A program made the translations under genes and the position numbers. 64,000 nt of DNA. Origin: Callaeas wilsoni. Taxonomy: Eukaryota > Chordata > Aves > Passeriformes > Callaeidae. The stretch is taken from NCBI GenBank assembly GCA_013398955.1, contig VWPU01002962.1, positions 1 through 64,000 on the forward strand. The letters run 5' to 3'. This document shows, in pieces, positions 52,001 through 58,519 of this stretch. The notes below the pieces were generated by a model. That model worked only from the letters and a program-made list of their open reading frames with translations. It did not search any database and was not told the origin of the DNA. Each line of letters opens with the position of its first letter. Positions within the stretch are counted from its first letter, which is position 1.

Positions 52001-53681
52001 TTCTATGAACAGAAATTAGTTGGATGGGTAGTGTGTAAGCCTTAGACCTGAACAGATCTCTCTTGGCATGTATTTAACTGAACTGTTTCACCTGTTAGGT
52101 TTTTGTTATTGATTTGTCAGGGTTTTTTCCCCCTGCCTTCCCAACGAATAGCAACAGTATCTACCCCACAGTGGTTAGTATAGCACAGAGCTTGATGCAG
52201 CCCTGGTTGAGGTCAAGCACTCCAATTCGAACCTCTCAAGGGCTTTCTCTATGTGTTGCCAGTGTACTGGTAAAAATGACTTTAAACTCTTGTCAGTGCA
52301 GTTACTGGTGCATGCATCACAGTCCCACTCAAATAAACCTGTCACAACACAGAGTCAGCAGCTAGAGAAGAGTACAAGGGCAGGCCTCTGGCTTTTCATT
52401 CGAGCATCACTAAACGTGCACAGAGTGCCCAATTATTTCAGCATTATTGAGCAAGCCTACAGGAGGACCCAAGCCTTGCTACATTAGATTTTCTTTAGTA
52501 ATTTGCTCAAGTACCGCTGAGGACACTTAAAGGGCTTAAAACGGTGGCTGCAACCAGTTTCCTTTTCTGGATTGTTAATTCAGGTTTTCTCTTTCAAATT
52601 AACTTCCACTGCATGCTGTGCAGTAGTGCTGGGAAAACTGTTTAACACTAATTTTCTCAATTTTCAGCTTTTTTTTCATTATATAACTGCTTTTACAGTT
52701 ACATATGTTTTGATTAGATGTGTACATGATGCGTTTCTACTAGAAAGAGACAAGCATAATACCTCTGTCAAAAAAATAAAAAATTCACCAAAATGGTAAT
52801 ATTCATTTGCCTTTTTTTTTTTTTTTTTAGTTTTTCAATTCTCGTTGTTGTTGTTTCCCTGTTCAGTCTGAGTTTTACCAAATGTGTTATGTCCAAACAT
52901 CTGGACATTTTTAAGGCGCCAGGATGTTTGTGAGCATTGATATCTTGGATCGATCAGGTACATTGATTGGTCTGATCAGTCACGGCTGGAGTAGGTGGTC
53001 AATCAGACAATCCCCAGCTCCCTGAACAAATTCAATATCTGTGTTTTGTTTTTCACAGCAGCAACAACTCCAGGCCCAGCACTTGTCACATGGACATGGT
53101 CTTCCCGTGCCGCTCACTCCGCACCCCTCAGGCTTGCAGCCTCCAGCCATCCCACCCATTGGCAGCAGTGCTGGTCTCCTGGCACTCTCCAGTGCACTGG
53201 GGGGGCAATCCCACCTCCCAATTAAAGACGAGAAGAAGCACCATGATAATGATCACCAAAGAGGTAGGTGCTGCCAGAGGAGTGTGTGGCTTTGTTTCCC
53301 TTCTCTTTTTTTAAATTCTTCTGTTTAAAACAGGCAAAGGAGGGGGGGGAGAGGAATTTCCAGAAGAGTTCCTAGCTAATTACTTTAGTGTTTGTTATCC
53401 ACCAGTAGCCAGAAATTGTGTTCAAATGCTAGAAACCCAGTTTTATAAATCTGACTGTACAGTATTAATAATTAACTGTACAGAAAAGTTAACATCTGTG
53501 CAATTTATTATTTAACAGACATCAGGATTCTTTCTTCGGAGTATGATAAATGTATAATTTTATGTAAACTAACTAGTACTTTTGTCTTTCTCTCTTCCCT
53601 CACATGCCCATCCCCTGCCACCATGTCTCCCCCTCCTTACGCACGGGGGCTGCTCTGCATGCAGACAGAGACTCCATCAAG
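113..53681 (+). CDS. TLE4: TLE4 coding region, exons 1-8 (5' part; 3' end outside the window)
   Basis: Eight exons join in frame: 113-157, 586-683, 1867-1930, 3281-3325, 31531-31593, 37279-37353, 53059-53263 and 53665-53681 (612 nt, 204 codons). TLE proteins are nuclear co-repressors without DNA-binding activity, recruited by TCF/LEF, Hes, Runx, Pax and Nkx factors. Known family roles: the Q domain (here residues 1 to about 135) forms coiled-coil tetramers and binds TCF/LEF; the GP domain (about 136-199) contacts histone deacetylase. The start [15 protein letters not shown], the alanine in [11 protein letters not shown] (TLE1 has threonine) and the ending DRDSIK match TLE4 rather than TLE1, TLE2 or TLE3. 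Full-length family members are about 770 residues, so roughly a quarter is present. The phosphorylated CcN/SP part and the WD40 propeller that binds eh1 and WRPW peptides are outside. No stop, frameshift or missing exon is seen. The paralogue call is from remembered family sequences. Confidence 0.96.
158..585 (+). other. TLE4: TLE4 intron 1 (428 bp)
   Basis: Short GC-rich intron inside the CpG island, with donor GTGAGT and acceptor CTTGCTTGCAG, phase 0. Long open frames on both strands here (for example 162-560) reflect the scarcity of stop codons in GC-rich DNA and resemble no family. Nothing else is recognised. Confidence 0.85.
586..683 (+). CDS. TLE4: TLE4 exon 2, residues 16-48
   Basis: Encodes [16 protein letters not shown] through [13 protein letters not shown] and the first two bases of Ser48. 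FKFTISES and the following helix open the Q domain, which forms the intertwined tetramer and carries part of the TCF/LEF-binding surface. Serine-Cys at SESCDR (TLE1 has SLDR) supports TLE4. The donor is AG|GTAAAA, weaker than most in this gene, and the next exon supplies T to complete AGT. Confidence 0.95.
684..1866 (+). other. TLE4: TLE4 intron 2 (1.18 kb)
   Basis: Phase-2 intron with donor GTAAAA and acceptor TTGAACAG. It begins in the CpG island, contains the (TTTTC)n microsatellite at 944-1028 and then becomes ordinary AT-rich DNA. The T-rich frames read through the microsatellite give low-complexity FSFLF repeats and are not genes. Confidence 0.85.
944..1028 (+). repeat. (TTTTC)n pentanucleotide microsatellite
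   Basis: About 17 nearly perfect TTTTC units, flanked by looser T-rich sequence (CTCTTTTTG on the right). On the sense strand it is a pure pyrimidine tract; on the antisense strand it reads AAAAG units. It lies 260 bp after exon 2 inside intron 2. Length is likely polymorphic between individuals. Confidence 0.95.
1867..1930 (+). CDS. TLE4: TLE4 exon 3, residues 48-69
   Basis: Completes Ser48 and encodes [21 protein letters not shown], a charged amphipathic stretch with heptad-like leucines that is nearly invariant in the TLE/Groucho Q domain. Acceptor is TTGAACAG, donor GTAAGC, and the exon ends in phase 0. With 64 nt and phase 2 to 0 it cannot be skipped without a frameshift. Confidence 0.96.
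1931..3280 (+). other. TLE4: TLE4 intron 3 (1.35 kb)
   Basis: Phase-0 intron with donor GTAAGC and a long T-rich acceptor tract ending CCTTTTTTCCTAG. T-runs at about 2812-2875 are low complexity. No repeat family or other gene is recognised. Confidence 0.85.
3281..3325 (+). CDS. TLE4: TLE4 exon 4, residues 70-84
   Basis: A 45-nt exon encoding [15 protein letters not shown], a conserved Q-domain segment. It is a whole number of codons and lies between two phase-0 introns, so skipping it would delete 15 residues without a frameshift. The donor GTAGGT opens the 28-kb intron 4. Confidence 0.96.
3898..4252 (-). mobile_element. CR1 LINE, 5'-truncated 3' end
   Basis: Read on the minus strand this is the familiar chicken-repeat-1 3' region. 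On the + strand it shows CATAGAATC at 3898, GGTTCCACCCC, CTGCCATGGGCAGGGACACC, GGCCTTGAACA-like and CACAGTAAAGAATTT landmarks in CR1 order. The terminal octamer repeat (ATTCTATG type) lies at the left edge. Many substitutions indicate an old copy. It lies in intron 4 opposite to TLE4 transcription and carries no intact coding sequence. Confidence 0.9.
6553..7330. promoter_or_regulatory. Candidate AT-rich conserved enhancer block
   Basis: This block is free of recognisable repeats and dense in TAATTA, TTAATTAA and ATTTAAAT-type motifs, the cores bound by homeodomain proteins, for example near 6623, 6667 and 6716-6728. Homeobox-type clusters like this are typical of conserved non-coding elements in introns of developmental regulators. 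No conservation test could be run, so this rests on motif density alone, and low-complexity AT-richness is the alternative. Confidence 0.35.
7870..8230. promoter_or_regulatory. Candidate conserved non-coding element with a 70-codon frame
   Basis: The sequence here has unusually even composition and high complexity compared with the T-rich intron around it. It contains a 9-bp perfect inverted repeat, AGCATGGTA at 7940-7948 and TACCATGCT at 7991-7999, plus AGGGC...GCCCT around the AGATAAA core near 8055-8075. A frame from 7913 to 8125 starts in a good context (ATC ATG G) and begins [17 protein letters not shown]. It has no recognised domain. An enhancer or structured RNA element is more likely than a gene, but this was not tested. 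Confidence 0.35.
9480..9527. repeat. Poly-T / AT low-complexity tract
   Basis: About 17 T followed by alternating AAATTTT-type runs, almost pure A/T over nearly 50 bases. No element-specific sequence or flanking duplication was noted, so it is listed only as low-complexity DNA in intron 4. Confidence 0.8.
10834..10920 (+). mobile_element. CR1 LINE 3' end fragment
   Basis: A short, diverged plus-strand CR1 tail: CTAGTGGAAGATGTCTCTGCC, TGGCAGCCGGAGTGGAACTAG, ATGAACTTTAAGGTCTCTTC and a terminal ATTCTGTGATCC that corresponds to the 3' octamer repeat. Only the last 90 bases or so of the element remain. Its orientation is opposite to the CR1 copies at 3898 and 46154. Confidence 0.85.
12652..13085 (-). 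mobile_element. Solo LTR, ERV-type, minus strand
   Basis: This 434-bp segment is the reverse complement of the element at 49789-50237, with the same ends (TGATGCCTT ... AAGGCATTA read on its own strand), the same internal order and a few dozen or fewer differences by eye plus an indel of about 15 bp. It carries AATAAA (antisense here, near 12716-12721) about 65 bp before its 3' end, as expected of an LTR R region. Similar short inverted termini, single length and absence of flanking gag/pol suggest a solo LTR left by recombination. No clean target-site duplication was found. The family name is not assigned. Confidence 0.75.
27170..27400. promoter_or_regulatory. Candidate conserved non-coding element
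   Basis: Complex, repeat-free AT-rich sequence with TTTCATAAAGCTTTGAA, TTACATGGGATATCCGTG and CTGATTAACCATGTGATT segments that look more information-rich than the neighbouring intron. This is suggestive of a vertebrate regulatory element in a developmental-gene intron. It is by-eye evidence only; no alignment was possible. Confidence 0.25.
27600..28090. promoter_or_regulatory. Candidate conserved non-coding element
   Basis: About 500 bases of balanced, repeat-free sequence with TTTTAGGGCCCTAATTACATTACAATG at 27702-27728 and a series of TGACAA, CAATGG and ATTGGCTGATAA motifs (SOX-like, CCAAT-like and GATA-like). A 137-codon antisense frame (27715-28128) overlaps it but has no domain. The block is the most enhancer-like part of the 3' half of intron 4. 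Confidence is limited by the lack of any comparison. Confidence 0.3.
29355..29427 (+). mobile_element. Ancient CR1-type LINE 3' end
   Basis: The sequence GCCTGTGTTACCCAGGAGGT, AGATAAGACAATTTTAACAG, TCCCTTCTGGCCTTAAAATC and TATGAATCTA follows the 3' end of the older CR1 group best known from turtles and crocodilians, ending in its octamer-like tail. It is plus-strand and only about 75 bases are recognisable. It differs in sequence from the younger bird CR1 type at 3898, 10834 and 46154, so the intron records at least two CR1 eras. Confidence 0.75.
31531..31593 (+). CDS. TLE4: TLE4 exon 5, residues 85-105
   Basis: A 63-nt exon encoding [20 protein letters not shown] plus Glu. This is the second half of the Q-domain helix pair; [11 protein letters not shown] is the TLE4 version where TLE1 has TEIAKRLNTIC. 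Acceptor is GTGACTTGCAG and donor GTAGGT. It is bounded by phase-0 introns and is therefore frame-neutral if skipped or circularised. Confidence 0.96.
34589..34632 (+). repeat. Tandem pair, 23-bp unit
   Basis: ATATATACTTACTAGTATAAG is followed directly by a second copy, ATATATACTTACTGGTATAA, at 34612. There is one clear A/G difference between copies. It is a small local duplication of TA-rich intron sequence. Confidence 0.8.
36600..36830. promoter_or_regulatory. Candidate AT-rich conserved element
   Basis: Repeat-free block about 450 bp upstream of exon 6 with homeodomain-type TTAATTAG and AATAATTAG cores and a TTTCACGTGTTTGACAG segment containing an E-box (CACGTG). By motif content it could be an enhancer or splicing-related element. 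No conservation evidence is available. Confidence 0.25.
37279..37353 (+). CDS. TLE4: TLE4 exon 6, residues 106-130
   Basis: A 75-nt exon encoding [20 protein letters not shown] and NAIIG, the end of the Q domain. [14 protein letters not shown] has Val where TLE1 has Ala (QQVAQAV), again fitting TLE4. Acceptor is TTCATTTATAG, donor GTATGT, phase 0 on both sides. Confidence 0.96.
37811..37900 (+). repeat. C/A-rich low-complexity tract
   Basis: About 90 bases made almost entirely of A and C on the sense strand (ACCCCCACCCACTCACCAAAC and similar), starting 457 bp after exon 6. G is nearly absent, giving strong strand asymmetry. In RNA such tracts can bind hnRNP L-type proteins, but no function is shown here. 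Confidence 0.75.
38640..38790. promoter_or_regulatory. Candidate conserved element with GGGAAAT inverted repeat
   Basis: A repeat-free stretch containing the inverted repeat GGGAAATgaataATTTCCC at 38721-38739, followed by CCAATTAGTTTTCATTACC. The combination of a 7-bp perfect inverted repeat and a homeodomain-type ATTAG core resembles a composite binding site. Function is inferred only from motif content. Confidence 0.25.
45958..46000 (+). repeat. (ATT)n microsatellite
   Basis: About 14 uninterrupted ATT units, preceded by an A-run (GGGGAAAAAAAAAAGC). It lies 150 bp from the 3' end of the CR1 copy at 46154. Length variation between individuals is expected. Confidence 0.97.
46154..47650 (-). 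mobile_element. CR1 LINE, 5'-truncated, with decayed reverse-transcriptase coding region
   Basis: On the minus strand the element ends at 46154 with CATAGAATCATAG (the CR1 3' octamer repeat). Upstream it carries coding remnants of ORF2 in three disrupted frames: 47042-47395 includes a reverse-transcriptase palm segment with [20 protein letters not shown]; 46603-46833 includes [20 protein letters not shown]; and 46244-46606 includes [20 protein letters not shown]. The frames do not connect without frameshifts, the catalytic FADD-type motif is not found intact, and the endonuclease half is missing, so the copy is dead. The right edge is approximate, where similarity to CR1 fades. It lies antisense to TLE4 in intron 6. 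Confidence 0.93.
46262..46409 (-). repeat. 74-bp tandem duplication inside the CR1 copy
   Basis: Two adjacent 74-bp units, 46262-46335 and 46336-46409, beginning TGCCACATCCAG and ending CAGCCTGTTCCAA on the + strand, differ at three positions. The unit covers the end of the CR1 coding region. Standard CR1 has this segment once, so it is a duplication in this copy or its source element. Confidence 0.93.
49789..50237 (+). mobile_element. Solo LTR, ERV-type, plus strand
   Basis: A 449-bp element with termini TGATGCCTTAGG and ACAAGGCATTA, near-identical in layout to the minus-strand copy at 12652-13085. It contains AATAAA at 50168-50173 about 65 bp before its 3' end, and a TATATAG stretch near 49863 in the part where the two copies differ by an indel. 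No retroviral coding sequence flanks it and no clear target duplication was found, so it is read as a solo LTR. It lies in intron 6 in the same orientation as TLE4, so its polyadenylation signal faces the gene's direction of transcription. Confidence 0.78.
52966..53011 (+). other. Predicted RNA hairpin upstream of exon 7
   Basis: GTCTGAT at 52970-52976 and ATCAGAC at 53002-53008 are perfect inverted repeats. The stem can extend to ATT/AAT with one bulged G, around a 25-nt loop. It ends about 48 nt before the exon 7 acceptor, in the zone where branch points usually lie. Structure is inferred from base complementarity only. Confidence 0.4.
53059..53263 (+). CDS. TLE4: TLE4 exon 7 (GP domain), residues 131-199
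   Basis: Encodes [20 protein letters not shown], then [20 protein letters not shown] and [20 protein letters not shown], then HHDNDHQR and the first base of Asp199. This is the glycine/proline-rich GP domain, which in the family contacts HDAC1. GLPVPLT and [11 protein letters not shown] distinguish TLE4 from TLE1 (GPPVPLT, GIPPLGGSAGL). The acceptor is a tandem CAG CAG: use of the first AG gives exon start 53059 (three Gln), the second 53062 (two Gln). The donor is GTAGGT in phase 1. Confidence 0.95.
53264..53664 (+). other. TLE4: TLE4 intron 7 (401 bp)
   Basis: Phase-1 intron with donor GTAGGT and a very long pyrimidine-rich stretch (about 53580-53640) before the acceptor CTGCATGCAG. Reading through the donor gives an in-frame stop after about 22 codons, so retention would truncate the protein. 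Nothing else is recognised. Confidence 0.85.
53665..53681 (+). CDS. TLE4: TLE4 exon 8, 17-nt microexon, residues 199-204
   Basis: ACAGAGACTCCATCAAG completes Asp199 and adds RDSIK, the known TLE4 sequence at the GP/CcN junction. Acceptor is CTGCATGCAG and donor GTAGGA, a moderate site. Exon 7 ends in phase 1 and this exon ends in phase 0, so skipping it would shift the frame unless the next exon is changed too. The next TLE4 residues (SSSVSPSASFRG in the family) were not found before 64000. Confidence 0.93.
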
Positions 53682-55330
53682 GTAGGATTCCATTTCCTAG
53701 GTGTAAAGGGTAGCTCGACAGAGCTGTGTCAAAGCTGCATTTTTCTGAAGTGTGGCACAGAGTGGTGGAAAAAGTCACAAAATGGAGCTGGTTTGTGATC
53801 CTTGTATTGATTGGCAGCACCGTGCATAGCCTGTGTATCACATTTAGGCAGTGGCTGGTAGTAGGGCAGCTAGGATTGCAAGCAACATACTGGCCAATGA
53901 GTTTACTGGAACAGCACTGAGACTGTTCTTGGATTGAAAGAAAGGTCTGTGTCCAAGCTTTTGAGACAGAAAGAATAGGTCAGTAGTCTTAAGTCATTTG
54001 GAGGCTGTAAATTGTAATTCTGGTATTTCCTTATAATGCGGCTGAGGAGGGAGAGCTCTGTTGCTCGCAGGGGAGACGTGGGGTCCTGCCTGCTGTCCCG
54101 TAGTTGGAGAGGAGTGAGCCCTTTCGTCTACCTTGATGAGTATGGTACTGAAGCTTGCACTGAGGATTCTGCCTTCCTTTTCCAAAAATTGATTCTCAGC
54201 TTCTGAGTGACTCTGCAGCATACCTGTGTCCTGTGTAAGGTGGTGTTCATAAGTAAATGTAATAACACACCTTGCAACTTGTATAATTTTGAGCATTCAG
54301 TAATGGATACAAGTATGATTCAGTGCCATGTGATGCTTTTCCATACCGATTAGCCACCAGAGCCTCTCAGGGACTCCTGGGGTTTTAATGCTGCAGATGG
54401 GGAGACGTGTGTTAGCCCTGTCCTCTTCCTTGATGGGTCTGCTCTCCTAGTTTGCACGGTTTTCAGAAACACAAGATCAAGCCTTATTAGGTGCTGCTGA
54501 GTGTGGAAAGAAAGATACACTTCTCTTAGAAATGGCAAGACCTATACCAACCTTATTGAGCACTTAGAAACAGTTTGTCAAGTTTCTAGTGGTGCTTTTT
54601 TTTAGGAAGGTCATATGTTCTAGGGGTTGGGGCCGTGATGGAAGAGACATTCACAGCACGAGTCTAGGGTGCGTTAGACAAGATTAGCAGGATCTTGACA
54701 GGCAGATATTACTACTGTGCCCTTGATGGTGTTGGGAGAGGCATGGTTCTGGACACAGGCTTTGCTCCCACCAGAGACATGTCCATCCGGGGCTGACACC
54801 TTTGCTTCTTTGGCAGCTACAGGTGGGGACGTGTCCCACAGCCTGTCCTAACACACCCGTTCTGCCACTGGCACTCCTGACATGTCCCAGCTGAGCGTAG
54901 CTGAGCCAATTGTTGTCGGTTTTACCGTTACCCACGTGACTCTGCATAACAGCTAGGTGCTGACAGGAACTGTCAGTTTTTGCCATGAGCAGCGAAGGCA
55001 CTGAAGCTGTCTGTCTCCCGACATAAGACAACAGTGTGTTGGATTTCACTTCAGCCTCCTTGTCATGAGGGCTGGAAACTGCTATTACTGCTTTACGCAA
55101 CGAGGCGGGAGCACGCATTAATGACGATTTCCCTAGAACACCCACTCTTCACTGGGAACCGAAAAATGTAGTCCATTTTCCTTTTTCCTGCCCTCAAACT
55201 AACAAACTCAAGTGGGCCAGATACCTAACTGTGAGAGTACAAACCCACCTGGTTTCTTAAGTGAGTTTGCTTACCTATACAGTTGGAACCATGATGATTT
55301 CATTCAAGAAAGTGACTGAGGAGAACTGCT

Positions 55331-55414
55331 CCATTCACTGTTTCTAAACCATATATTTTAGTCTGTTTCACTGAATAGATGCCATTCACTGTTTCTAAAC
55401 CATATATTTTAGTC
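55331..55414 (+). repeat. Duplicated 33-bp segment, 51-bp period
   Basis: CCATTCACTGTTTCTAAACC and the following ATATATTTTAGTC occur at 55331-55363 and again without change at 55382-55414, separated by 18 bases. The exact match suggests a recent local duplication. Confidence 0.92.
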
Positions 55415-55973
55415 ATGTTTCTGTAACATTTGTGAGGTGTTGGGGTGTTCATGCTGGCATGGGTTTTAGGGTGAGCATTTGTACTGGAAAGGCTGATTTT
55501 GTCTGGGATTGATTCAAAAGTGTTGTTACTCATACAGCTTCCAGAAGGAGAGAAGGGCATCTACTTTGTGCAGTTTACTTTGAAATGATAAGTAGATGTT
55601 TGTCTTGCATGGTGCTCAGATTGTGAATTGGCTTGTGTGTCAGCATTATGGGGCTTACTGCCAGCTTTGCAAGGTGAAATAGTTTGCTAATTTCCTTAAA
55701 TGCTTTCAGTGATGCCCAGAGTAGCAGTTAGTCGCTTGTTCAATCGATCCCTCCTCCCTTAAGTGGTTCCCTGTTAAGAGAGGCTTTTTATGATTGTCTG
55801 CTGTGTGACTTGAGACAGTTTTTGTCAGCCAGAACCAGCTGGAGTCTGTGTGCTTGTATGAAATAATTTATTCATGCAGGATAATGCTCCTTAACATTTA
55901 ACAGGTAATGAACGTGACATAAATTTCCTTCTTCCTTTTAATTTTTCCCTTTCCTCTTCCAATGTGCAAACAG

Positions 55974-55995
55974 GCAGGCTCTGGTACTCTAAATA
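55974..55995 (+). other. TLE4: Candidate alternative or cryptic exon in intron 8
   Basis: A 22-nt segment has a strong pyrimidine tract and acceptor (CCTTTCCTCTTCCAATGTGCAAACAG would be contiguous before it) and a strong donor, A|GTAAGTA, after it. Joined to exon 8 in phase 0 it reads AGSGTLN with one base left over. Because 22 is not a multiple of three, inclusion would shift the frame of the known next exon. If the donor is ignored the frame adds Ser-Lys and stops, making a possible terminal exon. This is a splice-signal prediction without transcript support. Confidence 0.3.
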
Positions 55996-58469
55996 GTAAG
56001 TAATTTTTGGCCATCTGTCAAAAGGAAATTTCAATACAAATTTAAATTAATGATGCCTGAAATTTTTTATAGCTCCTCTAAAAGTCTCTAATGTGCAGAA
56101 AATTCTGAATCTGCTGGTAGTAATTAGTGTAGCATGTAATGAGGATATGGGCAGTGTTATACAGCCCCAGTGTAACATTTTGATATGGTAGCAAAATTTT
56201 GATTTATATAAAGTTGTGCCTGGGTTTAATTGTGAGAGACACTTTAAAGTGTTTTCTTGCTGATACAGATTATTAAGCAGGGCAGATTTTAAAATAGCTC
56301 ATGAAGTGTAAATTTACACTTTAGTGTTCAATTTAGATAACAAAGGTATGCTACCCATTTCTACAAAGAAGGGAATTTGGCTGAAATGACCTGTTTCCTG
56401 CCACTACTTCCAGCGCTTTGGATTTGCTGGGCAATTTTCTTACTGAAACTTGCTGTCTCTAGCTGTGCTGGTCCTGACTCTCCTCTTAGTTCAGGCCAGG
56501 GAAAAGGCAGTTTGCATCACTCTCCCAAACGTGATGTGTTACACCTGATCCTCCCCTTCACTCCCCTGGAGTGACTAGTTCACCGCTGAAACTGAGTAGT
56601 CACCTTCAGGTAACATGAGATTGTCCAGGAACTGTTCCTAAATAATAGATCAGCATTGACACAGCAAGCTCTGTGGAGAAGGGCAGCTTTGGGAGCTCTT
56701 TGATTTCTTCTTGGATCCAGTCCTCCAAATTCTTCACAAAGTTTGAAGTGTGGGAAAATTCTAAACGCAGTAAACTGGGTCATGGGAGTGCTCTTTGTGC
56801 GGTGGCAAGGCTGTGGAGTGGACAAAAGGAAGGGAAGGGTGGCATGTGCCAGGGCTGTGCTCAAAGTGCAGCCCTGGCTTAAGGGCTCTGAGGGAATATA
56901 ATGTGTTTAGACAGAATGACAAACAGCTCTGCAGTTAACCGAACAGCTTTTTACAGAGGACTTGGTGTGTCTCTTTTGCAAAGCTGTAAAACTTATTTTT
57001 TCAAAAAAGGAAAAAGAAAGAAAAAAGGATTATTATTTAAAGTGGATTCTTCCTTGCTAATTGCACTGCGCAAGTTTTTTTCCACCTCCAGTGAGAACTG
57101 TTGGTGCAGGAGGCATGTCCTTCTTTCCAGCCCTGGTATAATCTCTGGGACAAATGTGGCAGAAGTTTTTCTGGTGCCTAACAAAGTTCCTTCTCTAAGG
57201 CATTCCCTTTGAAGAAGCTATGGAAACATCTTGTGTGCAAAAGCTCCACCTGACAGAAAGTAGTCTAGTGCTAGCACTCTCTTCCTATGACTCTCAGTGC
57301 AGCAAATGGAATGAAGGAGCTCCCAGATGCTGGCTGGGTTGTGGGCCTGCCAGAGTTAGCCTGGATGTCCCTGAGCAGATTGTTCAAGAACCTCAGTCTT
57401 CTGAAACATGTGAATTCATGCACAGGATCCAACATGTGTAACTTTTTATCTCTTTTCATGTACATCACTTGTTCTTTATATGCCTGTTGTGCATTACCTT
57501 TCTTTTGGGGTTGGTTGGTTTGTTTCTTTGGGTTGTTTTTGATTGTTGGGATCTTTTTCTTCATCCAGTTTTTAAATTATTTGGGGCAGAGACTATGCCT
57601 ATAGTAAGAGTTGCCAAGGGGATGAAAACTTTCTTGCTTTTGATCTGTTTCAGCAGCAATAAGTGCCAATAATTGAAAATTGCGGTCTTGTGACAGGAAT
57701 AAAACAGCTAGTTTGAGATTCCTCGGGCGGAAAAAAAGAGTTTTAGAAGAAAAGATCTGAAATAATGCATCAAATGCAGGTTTCTGGATTTCTGGCCAAC
57801 ATGCTGGTGAACTGGGAGAAGTCTGTCAGGGCAAATTGAGGTGAATTTAGAAATAAAATTACTTTTGCCTTAATCTGTGTGAAAGCTAATAATTACACAG
57901 GTGGGCGATACAGAGAAAGTGGATGGATGCGATTCCCACATTCCATTTACATTTATGGTAGCAAGTGCTCCAGTGCTTCTCAAGCTGTTAGCCACTATTA
58001 AGCGTTTAGACCTCTTTTCATTTAGTTGTAAGTAAGAGTAAGCTGCTTACTCCTGAATCTGTGAGTAACCTGATGCTTGGAGGAGTTATGTGAATGTACT
58101 TCTGGAAAGTACAACATACTTTAAAATAAAAATGCCCCAACATATAAGACTTCTGGATATTACCAAATGTAATTATGTTGCTGACTCTGTTCTTCTGCTG
58201 ATAGAGGAACACCACATAAACTGCTGTGATGTATTCTGTGGACTTTGTCCTGATTGTCAGGTTTCTTGTAAATGGGTCTTCCTCTAGCGGCATGAGTGTC
58301 CTCCCAAATGTCTCTGCATTCAGTGTGTATTGAACAAGCCAAAAAAATGTCATTACCTGTTACAAACTTAAAGAAATTTGCAGGATTTATTTCTGGATCA
58401 TTTTATTATTTGGCCAATTAATCACCATTCAGCTAAAAAGCACTTCACAGGCTCGTTAAAATCCAGCCG

Positions 58470-58519
58470 TTTCAGACTCCTGTCATGGATTCTGTTTCAG
58501 ACTCATGTCGTGGATACCT
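58470..58519 (+). repeat. Tandem pair, 25-bp unit
   Basis: TTTCAGACTCCTGTCATGGATTCTG at 58470-58494 is followed directly by a diverged copy, TTTCAGACTCATGTCGTGGA and on, to 58519. A few substitutions separate the copies, indicating an older duplication. Confidence 0.82.

Larger units (their letters stand above)
37354..53058 (+). other. TLE4: TLE4 intron 6 (15.7 kb)
   Basis: Phase-0 intron, donor GTATGT, tandem acceptor TTTTTCACAGCAG. Contents: a C/A tract at 37811-37900, candidate regulatory sequence at 38640-38790, an (ATT)n microsatellite at 45958-46000, a 1.5-kb minus-strand CR1 at 46154-47650, a plus-strand solo LTR at 49789-50237, a poly-T run near 52812-52830 and a small hairpin at 52966-53011 just before exon 7. 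The rest (39100-45900, 47700-49780, 50250-52800) shows no gene or recognised repeat. Confidence 0.85.

Noticed and set aside
54684..55145. 153-codon antisense open frame, the longest outside TLE4
   Set aside because: No recognisable domain, composition rich in Ser, Cys and His without protein-like pattern, no promoter or splice context; fits chance in a locally GC-richer stretch.
57990..58130. AATAAA-like signals considered as a polyadenylation site for a short TLE4 transcript
   Set aside because: AATAAA occurs often by chance in AT-rich intron and no associated downstream GT-rich element was convincing; mentioned only as part of the check for the candidate exon at 55974.
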